Shown: one piece after another, positions 1 to 10,878 of the stretch
Layout: every line of letters starts with the position of its first letter
Numbering within the stretch: position 1 is the stretch's first letter
DNA from: Trachelipus rathkii
Lineage: Eukaryota > Arthropoda > Malacostraca > Isopoda > Trachelipodidae
Length of the DNA stretch: 17,500 nt
Direction of reading: 5' to 3'
NCBI GenBank assembly: GCA_015478945.1
Contig: JABUQX010038926.1
Location: 1 to 17,500, forward strand
Program-made: the position numbers and the translations under genes
The notes under the pieces: generated by a model
What the model was told of the DNA's origin: nothing
Databases searched by the model: none
Seen by the model: the letters and a program-made list of their open reading frames with translations, nothing else

Positions 1-977
1 TAAGGAGATGCATTTTGTGTATTGAGTAATGGTGCTGAATCGCGAGGAAGGTGAGCTAGGAGATGGGAATGTTTAAAAAATAAAATAGATTTCTTATTAT
101 TAAAATAAAACATTGTTTTGTGCCTAAGTGTTGCATATTGTTGAAACGTGGACATGAATTTTTAGTTAGACGACATCTCTAAAATTTTGTATTAAACTAT
201 TTGTTTTAAAAAAATATATTAACATGATCAGGAGGAATTTTCTACTAATTTAGTAAAAAAAATGTGAAAATTTTTGATATTGCTTTCATTAGTTACTGAT
301 CTGCATAAAATACGGTGCCAAATTTGTTAATTAAAATTAGATTTGGATAATACGATCCCCTTCTTGTCTTAAGAATTTTTTTTCATTTTCAAATTATTTT
401 ATCTTTTAGTATTATTTCATTAGAAAATTATTGAGTTAATGAAGTAACTTAAGACTAATACGTATCATAGGGTAGATACACACCGGAATGCTCAGTCGTG
501 TCAGAGCTTTGTGTTTTTTTTAAATAATGAAGAAGTGAAATAATGCAGATATAAACAAAAGTTTGTTAGACTCATTTTTACATAACGAAATTAAAGTAAT
601 GAACTAATTATGTTGGAAGATTTTAACTTTTTAAAAAAAAATTAACCAGAAAAAGAAGAATAATTAATTTTTAGCAGATATTGCCTGGAGCGTCATGTGG
701 TGGCCGTGCCGGTCTGCAAGGCATTCTGGCATGGTGTAATTACAAAGAAAAAGTGATGGGTCCCTATTTCAATAATATCTATCAACATTAGGTAATAAAT
801 ACAAGATTTAAACTGAAAATAAGGAATTGTGCTAATTTTATGTTGCAAACGCTTGAACCCCAAAAAAAAGAAAACAAAAAAAAAAAAACATTTTTACTTT
901 TTTCATTAAATTTTTTTAAATGTTATTACCGAATTATTGTAGTTTTGAGAGAAATGTTCGGGGGGATCTATGCAATC
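1..977. other. AT-rich stretch without recognisable gene
   Basis: No gene is recognisable. The sequence is AT-rich with homopolymer A and T runs. Six-frame reading gives only short, low-complexity peptides. The one contrasting patch is a small GC-richer island at about 680-735, listed separately. Confidence 0.6.
664..732 (-). other. Tiny GC-rich open frame, possible last exon remnant
   Basis: On the minus strand a 22-codon frame, starting MPECLADRHG and ending in TAA at 664-666, coincides with the only GC-rich patch in the first kilobase. AG dinucleotides preceded by a pyrimidine-rich run (reverse complement of about 742-755) could act as a splice acceptor, so a terminal exon of an intron-bearing minus-strand gene is conceivable. 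The frame is very short and I recognise no family. Chance or a fossil repeat fragment is equally plausible. Confidence 0.12.
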
Positions 978-1258
978 TTATATATATTATGTATAATATT
1001 ATCGTTACCTGTGTTATAGTGTATATCTATATAGTATATATTATTATATCTATTACATATGATATTATTATATATATTATTATATTATATATATATTATT
1101 ATATAGTAAATGACTGATACTGGGAGGAAAGAACGACTGGTCGCTATATAATATGATTTTATATTAATATATATAATATATGTATAATAATAAATATTTA
1201 ATATTTTATGTATAAGTATATATTAGTATAGTATATAGATATATTTAATATAGGTATA
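978..1258. repeat. Degenerate TA-rich microsatellite
   Basis: This is an imperfect (TA)n/(TAT)n array. It is interrupted at about 1108-1150 by a short unique segment containing gactgatactgggaggaaa. The short open frame at 920-1117 is an artefact of this simple sequence (isoleucine/tyrosine only) and is not a gene. Confidence 0.85.
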
Positions 1259-1657
1259 TGCTAAGCAATAAACGATCACTTTTTCAAATTAAATTATATG
1301 TGATCAAATTATCAACTACGATTTAAAAGCCCTTGTAACATAATTCTAGCTGGTTTCAAATAATGATTGTAATGTAAAGTTCACAAAATTAGTGATCATT
1401 ATTAAAGAGAAATAAATTTTCAATAATCATTTAATCCATCAACTTCCTTCAGACATGTTTCACTTCCATTTAAGCTTTAGTAAGAAGTATTGTAGGTTTA
1501 TTTTAATAGTTTGTGATATTTTTGTTAACGCAACCTTTCAAACCATTTTTATAAAGTAAAGAAAATAAAATAAAATATGTAGATTAATTTATCTTATATT
1601 TTAAAATCCTAATACGTAGAGTTTAGTGATTAGTGCTAAAATTTGTAATGTAACGGA
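1259..1657. other. AT-rich spacer, nothing recognised
   Basis: Unique AT-rich sequence. No ORF, RNA gene or element end can be supported. Confidence 0.5.
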
Positions 1658-1770
1658 CAGTTACTTTTAACAATCACTCTTACTTTAAATCCTGTGCAGT
1701 TACTTTTAAAATCACTCTTACTTTGAACCTTGTGCAGTTACTTTTAACAATCACTTTTACTTTGCACTCT
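1658..1770 (+). repeat. Three-copy tandem repeat, ~38-bp unit
   Basis: Three head-to-tail units start at 1658, 1697 and 1735, each opening with cagttacttttaa. Units one and two are 39 and 38 bp and end in ctgtg or ttgtg. The third runs about 36 bp before similarity fades. Differences are a few substitutions and a 1-bp indel. This is a minisatellite seed with no coding content. Confidence 0.9.
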
Positions 1771-2140
1771 AAGTATTTTCCCATACGATCCTAGCACTTT
1801 TTTTTATTACTTAATTAGCTTAATATCACAATTTACTCTCTCTAACCGGAACTTGATGGAAATATTTGTGAAAGCATCAATTCTTTCCTTCCTATTTTAG
1901 CCTCAAACTCATTTTCCAGAGCGTCTCCCTGAAGATCATGTTTCTAGGATGTATATGATTCCTAATGCTGTCCAGAGAGTTTTTGCAAGCAGAAAAGTGA
2001 ATGGGCCAGGTTGCTAGCATTGTCGACCTAAATACTAATTATTATTGTCCAATAAGGGGTTCCCTACGCCTTGGTAGTTGAGGCAAGATAGCTCTCTCTG
2101 CTCGTTTGTATTCTCTGAAGTGTCGCTATGATACAGAGAT
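1771..2140. other. Mixed-composition spacer
   Basis: Somewhat GC-richer than its surroundings, especially around 1915-2035 and 2055-2110, which may be a fossil of an older repeat. No frame gives a recognisable protein. Confidence 0.4.
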
Positions 2141-2211
2141 TATAATATATATATATATATATATATTATACTATAATATATATATATAATTATATTATAT
2201 AATATATATAC

Positions 2212-2243
<32 letters not shown>

Positions 2244-2268
2244 ATATATACTATATATTATATTATAC
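2141..2268. repeat. (AT)n microsatellite
   Basis: Nearly pure alternating AT with occasional TATTATA and TACTATA interruptions. Confidence 0.95.
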
Positions 2269-2874
2269 CAAGAAAGTATAGTTTTTAGCATGAAATTATA
2301 CCTAAAATTTGCATTTGATTGTAAAAAATAAAACAAAAGCAAAAACAAAACAAAAAACTAGTAAAAAGCAATCCAAGGCCAACAGCGATTTCTCATTGTG
2401 TGTGTGTGTTTGCCATTCACAAAGATCATTGGAAAAATATTCTTAAACTCTAAAACTAACTTCACTGAAAAAACCTCCACCTTAAAATAAATATTTGATA
2501 TATAACGTTAAAACAAGAATTAAAATGCACTGTATGTTAGAGTGCATTACAGTCTATGCTAAACTCCTTAGTTATTACCATTCTATATCTGAATTATACA
2601 CCGCAGGAAGCAGTCCTACAGAACATGAACTGATTTAGAGTAGTATTACAAATGAGTATCAGTTTGGTACTGTTTTATGCGTATGCATGCCATGTAGGGT
2701 GTTACATGAGTGTGCGGCTGTTTTATGCGTATGTATACCGAGCATTTCAACAATAAAACAAAAACTTGAATCAAAATTTGGTGCATCGACAACTTCACTC
2801 ACTCACTCCTCAAATGTCACTGATCTATCAGCTGTAAAAAAAACAAAAACAATGGAGCTGAGCAAACAGCTGAT
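2269..2874. other. Spacer with one unsupported 75-codon frame
   Basis: AT-rich DNA with a short (TG) run at about 2397-2410. A 75-codon frame at 2687-2914 (+) runs into the following tandem duplication. It shows no motif, membrane segment or family resemblance I can name, so I do not call it a gene. Confidence 0.45.
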
Positions 2875-3372
2875 CTTCATAATATTTACTAGTGTTGCCA
2901 GAAACGAAATTTAAAGTTACAATTTTTTAAATACTCTCTAAACATAATGCATATAATTATTTTTTTTTTGGAAGCTATATAGTATAAATAAAAGCTGTTT
3001 AATGAAAGTATGCATAACTGTTTAATAAAAATTACAATTTTAAGTAGGTGCTATAATTAAAAATATAAAATAATAATTGGCATAAATCTAGAATTGGTTC
3101 AACACAATAAAAAAAATTTATTTTCAAACTTCATAATATTTACTAGTGTTGCCAGAAACGAAGTTTAAAGTTGCAATTTTTTAAATACTCTCTAAACATA
3201 ATGCATCCAATTATTTTTTTGGAAGTTATATAGTTTAAATAAAAGCTGTTTAATGAAAGTATGTATAACTGTTTTTTAAAAATTACAATTTTAAGTAGGT
3301 GCTATAATTAAAAATACAAAATAAAATTGGCATAAATCTAGAATTGTTTCAACACAATATAAAAATTTTTAA
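2875..3372 (+). repeat. Tandem duplication, two 254-bp units
   Basis: Unit one (2875-3128) and unit two (3129-about 3372) both begin cttcataatatttactagtg and share the same order of landmarks: gttgccagaaacgaa, atactctctaaacataatgc, aagtaggtgctataatt and ggcataaatctagaattg. Differences are scattered substitutions and T-run length changes, so the duplication is fairly recent. There is no coding potential, and the origin (segmental duplication or satellite seed) cannot be told from two copies. Confidence 0.95.
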
Positions 3373-4275
3373 GGTGATAAAAATGAGCTTTAAATTAAGT
3401 GAATGTAAAATTTTATGGAAAGTGTAACTTCCATATTTTTTAACATGAAAAATTTATTTTATTTATTTTAATACTTTTATTTATTTGCGATACTGTTATT
3501 AATACATTAATTAACTGTTATTGTTTATTTATTTTTGCTTTTATAGTCTAGTCCATGCCCTTGTGACTTTAACATTAGACTTTGCTTTCTCAAAAATATG
3601 AATATATTTGCAGAGAGCTGATTGGAATTTTAAAGAAAAATCTAGGTTTGAAATACTGTTATTTTTAATTAAACCTAAATTTCTCTATAATTACAGAAGC
3701 TTTTATGAACATAAGGTCCGCGGTATAAAAATATAACTACCGTGTAAGGAATTAAGAAGATAAGACAGTAAGAAGCCAAACGGACCTACCCAAAAAAGTT
3801 AAAAAGATTAACATGCAATTTTTTAAGGTTAATTAAGGTAGGATGGTTAATACCTTTATCAAATCAGAAAAATAACGTAAAAAAAATTAAAAATTTACTA
3901 TTTTATTCCCTTAAATCGAAAACCTATCAAATCTATTTTCAAATGCAGCAAGCGAATTCTACTAACAATCACGCCTGAGGAAAGTAGCCAATCCCAAAAA
4001 TTAACTTCTGTTGCTCAAGAAGTAATTTAACAAATTCGAACTAAATGAACTCTAAACCTTCCATCTTTTTTCCATTATGAGGAACCTATATCACAGCATA
4101 TGAGGAACCTATATCACAGCATATATCACAGAGTCGAGAAATTAAAAAAAAGAAATCTAAATAATATTCACTCTGAGCAATCTTTCCACTGAAAACATGA
4201 AAGGTTCCTTCAATTTTATGCTATGAATTTTCAAAAACACATCGTTATTTAGTATAACCTCTGCTAACCTCAAAC
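3373..4275. other. AT-rich spacer without gene
   Basis: Unique AT-rich sequence with A- and T-runs. It contains the small 23-bp direct duplication at 4076-4121 and nothing else that can be supported. Confidence 0.5.
4076..4121 (+). repeat. Perfect 23-bp tandem duplication
   Basis: Units at 4076-4098 and 4099-4121 each run from tatgaggaacc to tcacagca and are identical. A fragment, tatatcacag, follows. This looks like a replication-slippage product. Confidence 0.95.
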
Positions 4276-4305
4276 AATTAATATATATATAATATTATAA
4301 TTATA

Positions 4306-4336
<31 letters not shown>

Positions 4337-4480
4337 CTATATAAGTATATATATATAATATAATAATATATATTATATATATTATATATATATATATATT
4401 ATATATATATATATTACTATATATATATATAGGTATATATATTATATATATATTATTATATATATATTATATATATATTA

Positions 4481-4564
<84 letters not shown>

Positions 4565-4576
4565 TATATATATATA

Positions 4577-4618
<42 letters not shown>
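4276..4618. repeat. (AT)n microsatellite array, ~340 bp
   Basis: Long alternating AT with ATTATAT phase breaks. Its length and irregular interruptions make the exact repeat count unreliable. Confidence 0.95.
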
Positions 4619-4914
4619 TTCAAATTATGTAGCAGTCTTCAACTAAGACCAAAACATAACTATTATATAACATTTTCATTGCTTCCTTTATCTTATGTAG
4701 GCAACATAACGATTTATAATTCCTAGCATATTGTTAGCTCCATTTCTAGCTTTTAAACCTTGCGCCGACAGTTTCAAATTGCTTCTAAGAATCAAATTTA
4801 TTCAAATCCTTTTCCCTGTTAACAGGCTCCAACCATTTCCTATTCATGTTATAGGTAAATATTTTATTGGAGTTACCAATGTGAAATAACTGTAATTACT
4901 ATATTTTTTAGAAA
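4619..4914. other. Spacer between AT array and dispersed repeat
   Basis: Ordinary AT-rich sequence with nothing recognised. The segment just before 4915 ends in a T-rich run and TAG, which resembles a splice acceptor but has no supporting exon. Confidence 0.4.
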
Positions 4915-5058
4915 AATAAAGTGCAATTTTCATCATGTTGATAGAACAACATAGCCAATGCAGTTCATTGAGTTTTGAAGAATAGAATAAAAATGAAGAA
5001 GCAATACATAAAAATAAAAGCAGCAATTAAATTAATGCACTTTACATTTTACAAACCA
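4915..5058 (+). repeat. Dispersed ~140-bp repeat, copy 1
   Basis: Homologous to 7661-7801 in the same orientation, about 2.75 kb away. It runs from aataaagtgcaattttcatc to ttttacaaacca. An inverted pair, TAAAGTGCA at 4917-4925 and TGCACTTTA at 5036-5044, brackets 128 bp, as in a very short MITE-like element. However, homology between the copies continues 14 bp past the right arm and no target-site duplication is visible. The minus-strand peptide beginning MLLLFLCIASSFLF occurs in both copies and is a by-product of the duplication. Confidence 0.85.
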
Positions 5059-5370
5059 TATCCCAGCCCAAACTAGATTTTATCCAAGTAATGTTGAACT
5101 TTAATCCAACCCTCAAAATTCACAACAGAAAAGGTAAACTTAGTATCATCCTTTATATTAGGAACAGAAATGATCACAGCACAAAACAATTAGGAACATC
5201 ACTTTGTACCCTAGATCCCATGATGGCTTTTCATCATTCAGTACAACGCACTGCTATTGATTTGTTCCGCAACCAACATTTTTATCCAGTTAGAAACCAC
5301 TCTACTACACCATATTGTAATAACTTGTTTCAGCTTAGTATTGGGTATATTAAATGCTTCGCTGAAAACC
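5059..5370. other. Unique flank of the AAAT array, one unsupported ORF
   Basis: A 97-codon frame at 5091-5384 (+) has mixed amino-acid composition, but I recognise no domain in it. Its last residues lie inside the AAAT array. Such arrays often grow from the A-rich 3' end of a retroposed sequence, so this flank may be the body of an old retroposon. Confidence 0.3.
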
Positions 5371-6300
<930 letters not shown>

Positions 6301-6382
6301 TATATTATATAATATGTATATAATAGTATATATATATATATATATATATATAATAACCGTATATAGCTATATATATATCGGT
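6301..6382. repeat. (AT)n run joining the AAAT array
   Basis: Alternating AT directly follows the AAAT array, making a compound microsatellite. Confidence 0.85.
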
Positions 6383-6769
6383 GATGGTACTGTATTTAAT
6401 TATATATGAGCAATGGTGATCTCGTTTATAAAGTTACGTAGGTTATTACGTGCATGCAAAATTATATGATGTTAACTAGCACAAAGGTATGGGATCTGTA
6501 ATAGTGTAGTGGCTGAACCTCTGGTGTCGTTCTATCTCACGTTAAACGGCGGACTTCGGTATACCCTCGATTTGAGGCTGACGGGTATGGATTATATAGG
6601 TAATGGGCTGTCAGATTATAGGTTTATAAAGTATAGGTGATAACTCATGTAATATATATACATCTTTTGAAAGGAGTACAATGATATAGTGTAGGCCGTA
6701 GCTCGCACTAAGTGACTCAGTCTCAGGGTAGTTCCGTGACATCGGGTATGTAAGATGTAGTAAGTGAAG
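6383..6769. other. Island of normal composition between microsatellites
   Basis: About 390 bp of near-balanced composition sits between two AT arrays. No coding frame is recognisable. It contains loose look-alikes of polymerase III promoter boxes (gtagtggctgaacc near 6506-6519 and ccctcgatttg near 6564-6574), but no cloverleaf can be formed with confidence. Confidence 0.4.
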
Positions 6770-6994
6770 GTGTATATATTATATATATTATCACGGTGTA
6801 TATATAATTAATAAAGTGATATATGATATATATTATATATATTATATATATAAACTTATATATATGAATAATAAAACTATATTTCGATATATATATTATA
6901 TATATATATATATTATATATATATATATAGTAATTATAATATTATATAAAAATATTATATAGGGTATACGCGATATATATATATATATGTAATT

Positions 6995-7025
<31 letters not shown>

Positions 7026-7072
7026 TATCATATATATATATACTATATTAATAATATATATATATATATATA
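6770..7072. repeat. Interrupted (AT)n array
   Basis: Alternating AT with several short interruptions (for example gtatacgcgat near 6963 and catatat breaks). It has the same character as the other AT arrays. Confidence 0.9.
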
Positions 7073-7660
7073 AACTACCTCCCCTTTGTCAACACGTTTA
7101 GTAATACCGTATACATGAATTCTAAAAAAATTATTTGTAAAAATTTAAGTTTCCCAAAACCATATGTTGAGAGTCATGTAATATGTTATCTGTTAAATGT
7201 TTCTTTATTTGAATTTCCGTATTCTTTCCAAAACTTATACTACAAAATGATTTCAAACTAGCCGACCTATAATTTCCCAAATTTTTTAAATAACTGACCT
7301 ATAGTTTCCCAAATTTTTTAACCACCTTCGTTGCATATTGGCACAACATGTGCTATTTTTGCAGTACTCAGCTAGTTCGTAATACGTACGGAAGACCTCC
7401 GTTAAATATTAAATGTAAAACATATGCACTGGTGCTATTACCTTTCCTTAGAATTTTATCAATTATGTCAACATCTCTTACAGATTTATTGCAGCCAATG
7501 TGATAGAATATTTCAATCACATAAACTTCGATTTGAAGTGATGCATGGCTATCTAAAACGCTCTCCAAGACTCTTGTTTTAGATAATAAAGATTAGATGA
7601 AAAATACTCAGATTTCTTTTTTTTTTATTATTTTGTAGGAATGATTTATACAGAATATGC
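7073..7660. other. Unique spacer with an unassigned minus-strand ORF
   Basis: Contains a small tandem repeat (7264-7324) and a 66-codon minus-strand frame at 7368-7568 whose composition looks more protein-like than most here (it contains FYHIGCNKSVRDVDIIDKIL). I cannot assign it to a family and see no convincing exon boundaries, so I leave it as an uncalled candidate. Confidence 0.25.
7264..7324 (+). repeat. Two-copy 32-bp tandem repeat
   Basis: Units starting at 7264 and 7296 share gacctata, then tttcccaaattttttaa, with one substitution. The second unit is slightly truncated. Confidence 0.9.
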
Positions 7661-7801
7661 AATAAAGTGCAATTTTCATCATGTTGATAGAACAACATAG
7701 CCAATGTAATTTCATTGAGTTTTGAAGAATAGAATAAAAATGAAGAAGCAATACATAAAAATAAAAGCAACAAATTAATGCACTTTAAGTTTTACAAACC
7801 A
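7661..7801 (+). repeat. Dispersed ~140-bp repeat, copy 2
   Basis: Second copy of the 4915-5058 repeat in the same orientation, differing by a few substitutions and small indels. The same inverted pair is present: TAAAGTGCA at 7663-7671 and TGCACTTTA at 7779-7787, enclosing 125 bp. The flanks on the left share only two bases with copy 1. This fits a mobile element or a copied segment rather than a large duplication. Confidence 0.85.
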
Positions 7802-9699
7802 AATGAATGTCAGTTATATATAGTCAATATATCTTTAGAAGCTTTCTCTTAAAACGAACAGATCTTACATGTTTTCAATTATACTGAGGTTAATTTACGT
7901 GAGAAGTTTTCAAATTTCGCCTGCTACCAATACATTTATATTTTGAGTATTTCTCTTCCAGGAAGTTGTTCACAATCATCGGGATGAGCAATTTTTTTTC
8001 ATCTAGCTATTAAGCTTCTTTTCTCATAGACTTTTCTATAAAATTGGCTTCTTGGTGCATTTGTCATCAATGCTAGTATTAGAATTTAATAAAGCAATAA
8101 CAATCAAGGCAGGTTGTTAACTCCGTCACCCAACTGCACAGAAGTTTCCATGGAGTGCGATATTTTCTGACTTCAGTTTCTTCAATTACAAATTATCGAC
8201 TGCCAAACAAAAGCTAATATTGCAGTTATATATATTTCCATTATGCGATTTCAAGATAAAAAGTACCAGTATTATGAAAGTCTGTTTGTTCTTAAGGTAA
8301 AGGGATAATGAGTATCAAACATGTACGAGTTCAGAGGGTTGTACAATGATAATATAAGATTTCTTTTTGCAACTTTACCCATTATATTAGGTCTTTAAAC
8401 AGTGGTGAATTATTTTCATAAAATTTCAAAATCTTTCTGTTATATATAATTCACGCTATACCTATGTCGAGTACTTAATGCAATTAGACTACAGTGCAAA
8501 TATGACATCCTTCTGATTCAATGCAAAGTTAATTAAGCCTATCATGGATTGTGTTAGAAAATAAAGTCTCAAAAGGAGCAGAGAGTTGAAATAAGTCTAA
8601 GAATTATAGGGATGAATATTACTAGTGCCCAGGGTTACGTATTCATAGAAATATTTATAGCTTTGGCTTTAACCCCAATAAATGAAGATTTTAGTCCTAT
8701 AGGGTCTGGTAGCTCGAAACCCCTTTAACAATGATGCGATTTAAAAAAAAATTATATAATTTTATCTAGTTAACATAAACTTTACAGGCGATACACTGCA
8801 ATTTTGCCCATATCAGATAAATCTAATGAGACAAACCTTTTGACCAAAGTACAATAATCGGAATTACTACTGCAGACTAAGATCTAAACATTAATAAAAT
8901 TGAAATAGTTTTAGGTTGTCATTGTTTTATCCCCTTCCAATAAAGGACATGTTGTTAGTTATCGACACAAATAGATGAACTGTAATAGTTTGGGACAATG
9001 GACATGAGAAAAAAAACTACTAATAGAATCTCAAAAAAAATGTGGTTCACCTCTTGATATTTGGAGTATATCTTGCATATCGAAATACATTTCCTTGGCA
9101 GAGGAAGCAGCCTGCAGGGCACCTAAAATTATGAAATTAATTTTTACTACTGGGGTTTTCGTTGCTTTGTTGTGTGGTTTTAGATGTTTTGAGAAAGTCT
9201 TTTCGTGTGCAACCTCGTCCATGATATGAATCTTATTAGCAGACTCTAGGACAATATATAAGTAAAAGTTGTGCTTTTTGGGTTTGTGGTAAGTAGTGGT
9301 AGTACATTGCGTCAATTAAAGAATCTGAACTTTCTTTGAGAAGTGTCATGAAAATCAATTTTTTAATTAACCATCCTTGGATGGTTTAAAAACGACTAAT
9401 AAAAAACCTGCCAAGTTGCTATGCCAACCTCAAATTCATTCTGCTTTTCCCAAGTTTTCGCATTTTTTAGGGTTGAGTTTCATTTTCATATCACATTATG
9501 GAAAATTAAGAACCGACGGCACTGTCGAATATCAGTGCAGGAAACAATGTCCTTAGTACAGCAATACTGTTTACTTGACAGAAAAGATGTAGTTTTTCTG
9601 AGCACCGGTCCGATGACTGCTATGGCGGAAAACTACATCGATATACACGGAACGACTGCAATGAAGTAGAATCAGCTACCCACTTTTTTCTAAATAAAT
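7802..9699. other. 1.9 kb without recognisable features
   Basis: AT-rich unique sequence. Two open frames of 82 and 94 codons (9421-9669 + and 9031-9315 -) show no motif or family resemblance. The minus-strand frame has no clear ATG at its start. Neither is called. Confidence 0.45.
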
Positions 9700-9955
9700 A
9701 ATATAACAACCCATTTGGGGACACGGGCCCTTATGGACTTTGCGGTGGTCCACATCAGCGCAGTTTGTGGGTCCTACGTGCCCTCGCATACGCTGATGTC
9801 GTGCCGTGTCTGGGTACCGCGTTGTTTTTGCGACGCCCCATTGGTTGACGTTCGGTATAGGGCTGTGGTGCTTTTGTTGTGTTGGGTGGTGTGGTTTTTG
9901 GTTGGGGGTTGGTTTGGGTGCTGCTGGCGAATTGTCTGTTTGTTTTTGTTATTTT
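9700..9955 (+). other. GC-rich then G/T-rich island
   Basis: Base composition jumps here: the 60 bases from 9721 contain 35 G or C, against a strongly AT-rich surrounding. From about 9859 the plus strand becomes G/T-rich with clustered G-runs (GGG at 9884, GGGGG at 9904, GGG at 9915). The open frames on both strands across it (132 codons +, 84 codons -) reflect scarcity of stop codons and resemble no family I know. A foreign insertion or a CpG-rich promoter fragment are alternatives. Confidence 0.6.
9752..9799. repeat. Inverted repeat, perfect 9-bp stem
   Basis: ACATCAGCG at 9752-9760 and CGCTGATGT at 9791-9799 are exact reverse complements around a 30-base loop, inside the GC-rich island. 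It could form a hairpin; no function is implied. Confidence 0.7.
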
Positions 9956-9996
9956 ACTATATACGATACGTAAAATTGGCCGAACTATCGAATTGT

Positions 9997-10024
9997 GATA
10001 ATCGTTCAAAAATTATCGATTATC
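9997..10024. repeat. Small inverted repeat, 8-bp stem
   Basis: GATAATCG at 9997-10004 and CGATTATC at 10017-10024 pair perfectly around a 12-base loop, just upstream of the small frame at 10054. Confidence 0.6.
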
Positions 10025-10053
10025 GGGAAAATATTATGCAATCGATATATAAA

Positions 10054-10113
10054 ATGTCGGAACAAAGCGATAGCGATATCCCTAAAAAAAACGAGAAAAT
10101 TAGGCGTTTTTAA
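10054..10113 (+). other. 19-codon ORF resembling a transposase N-terminus
   Basis: An ATG in a reasonable animal start context (aaaatgtcgg) opens a 19-residue frame beginning MSEQSDSDIPKKNEK and ending with basic residues before TAA. An acidic-serine then lysine/arginine-rich start is common in nuclear proteins and DNA-transposon proteins. Nothing follows it that would continue the protein, so this is either a fragment or chance. Confidence 0.12.
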
Positions 10114-10286
10114 AATTTTCGGAGAGTTATTTTTTATATTTCTTAAAATATACAAAATACACGAAAATTCGTAAAAAAAACTCTCAAATATTTTTTAAAA
10201 CCATTTTTGTTAATGAAATGTTTATAATTTTAATATTACTTATACTTCCAAGCACTCAATTAAAAGACAGATAAACCATGATTACA

Positions 10287-10680
10287 GCATCTCAAGTTTG
10301 TTGTTAAAAATCCCAAATAGTTTTCGTTTAAAAAAAAATTAGATAACATTATACTCCAAAAAATAATCAAGAAAGCTAAAACAAACGAAAAATGATTTGA
10401 GGACTTTAGAAAAAAAGGTAGCCGCCTCTCAAAGTGTTAGATTTTTTCCATATGGCTTTCTTTAAAAAAAATTAGTGGGCCTCATGCTCGTTTTTAGAGC
10501 CACCCTAGTTTAGGTTATGATAAGATTTGTCAAGTATACATAGATTTTCCTTGTGTATACCTAACAAAACTATCATAACCTGAACTAGAGGGGCTGAAAT
10601 GAGACCTAACGCTGGATGGATAAAAAAATGAAAAGTCTATGGGGAGTTTTAAAGCAGAATTTCTTCTAAATATAAGATAA
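10287..10680 (-). mobile_element. Partial inverted copy of a fold-back element
   Basis: This segment is the reverse complement of 11001-11393 with scattered differences. Exact matched blocks include 10475-10486 with 11186-11197 (12 bp), 10513-10530 with 11139-11156 (18 bp) and 10594-10610 with 11056-11072 (17 bp). It is also internally palindromic: 10505-10539 pairs imperfectly with 10555-10588. The outer terminal repeat found in the right-hand copy is missing, so this copy is truncated at both ends. No coding capacity. Strand is relative to the right-hand copy. Confidence 0.85.
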
Positions 10681-10878
10681 TTTTACTATGACAATTCAAT
10701 TATATGTTTTTCACTAATACTCATTGATTCAATGTTTAGACCCTTTCATGTGAACGCACATAATACATGGATAAACACGCACATAATTCTCATTATTAAG
10801 AAAATAATTAAGAAAATAGGATAAAGATTAAAAACAATATAAAATAAAATAATATAAAATAAAACATGGTAATAGTAG
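10681..10878. other. Spacer between fold-back copies
   Basis: AT-rich sequence ending in an AATATAAAATAA-rich run. Nothing recognised. Confidence 0.5.

Noticed and set aside
4844..5026. Small secreted-looking peptide (MLLLFLCIASSFLF...) found twice, also at 7579-7773
   Set aside because: The shared start comes from the dispersed repeat. The two frames diverge in reading frame after a few dozen residues, so the protein is not conserved.
6500..6580. Possible tRNA or tRNA-derived SINE (box A- and box B-like strings)
   Set aside because: The spacing would require a long variable arm, box B is a poor match and no acceptor or anticodon stem can be drawn.
9715..10113. 132-codon plus-strand and 84-codon minus-strand frames across the GC island
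   Set aside because: They result from biased composition with few stops. Peptides are Val/Trp/Gly- or Pro/Thr/Arg-skewed and unrecognised.
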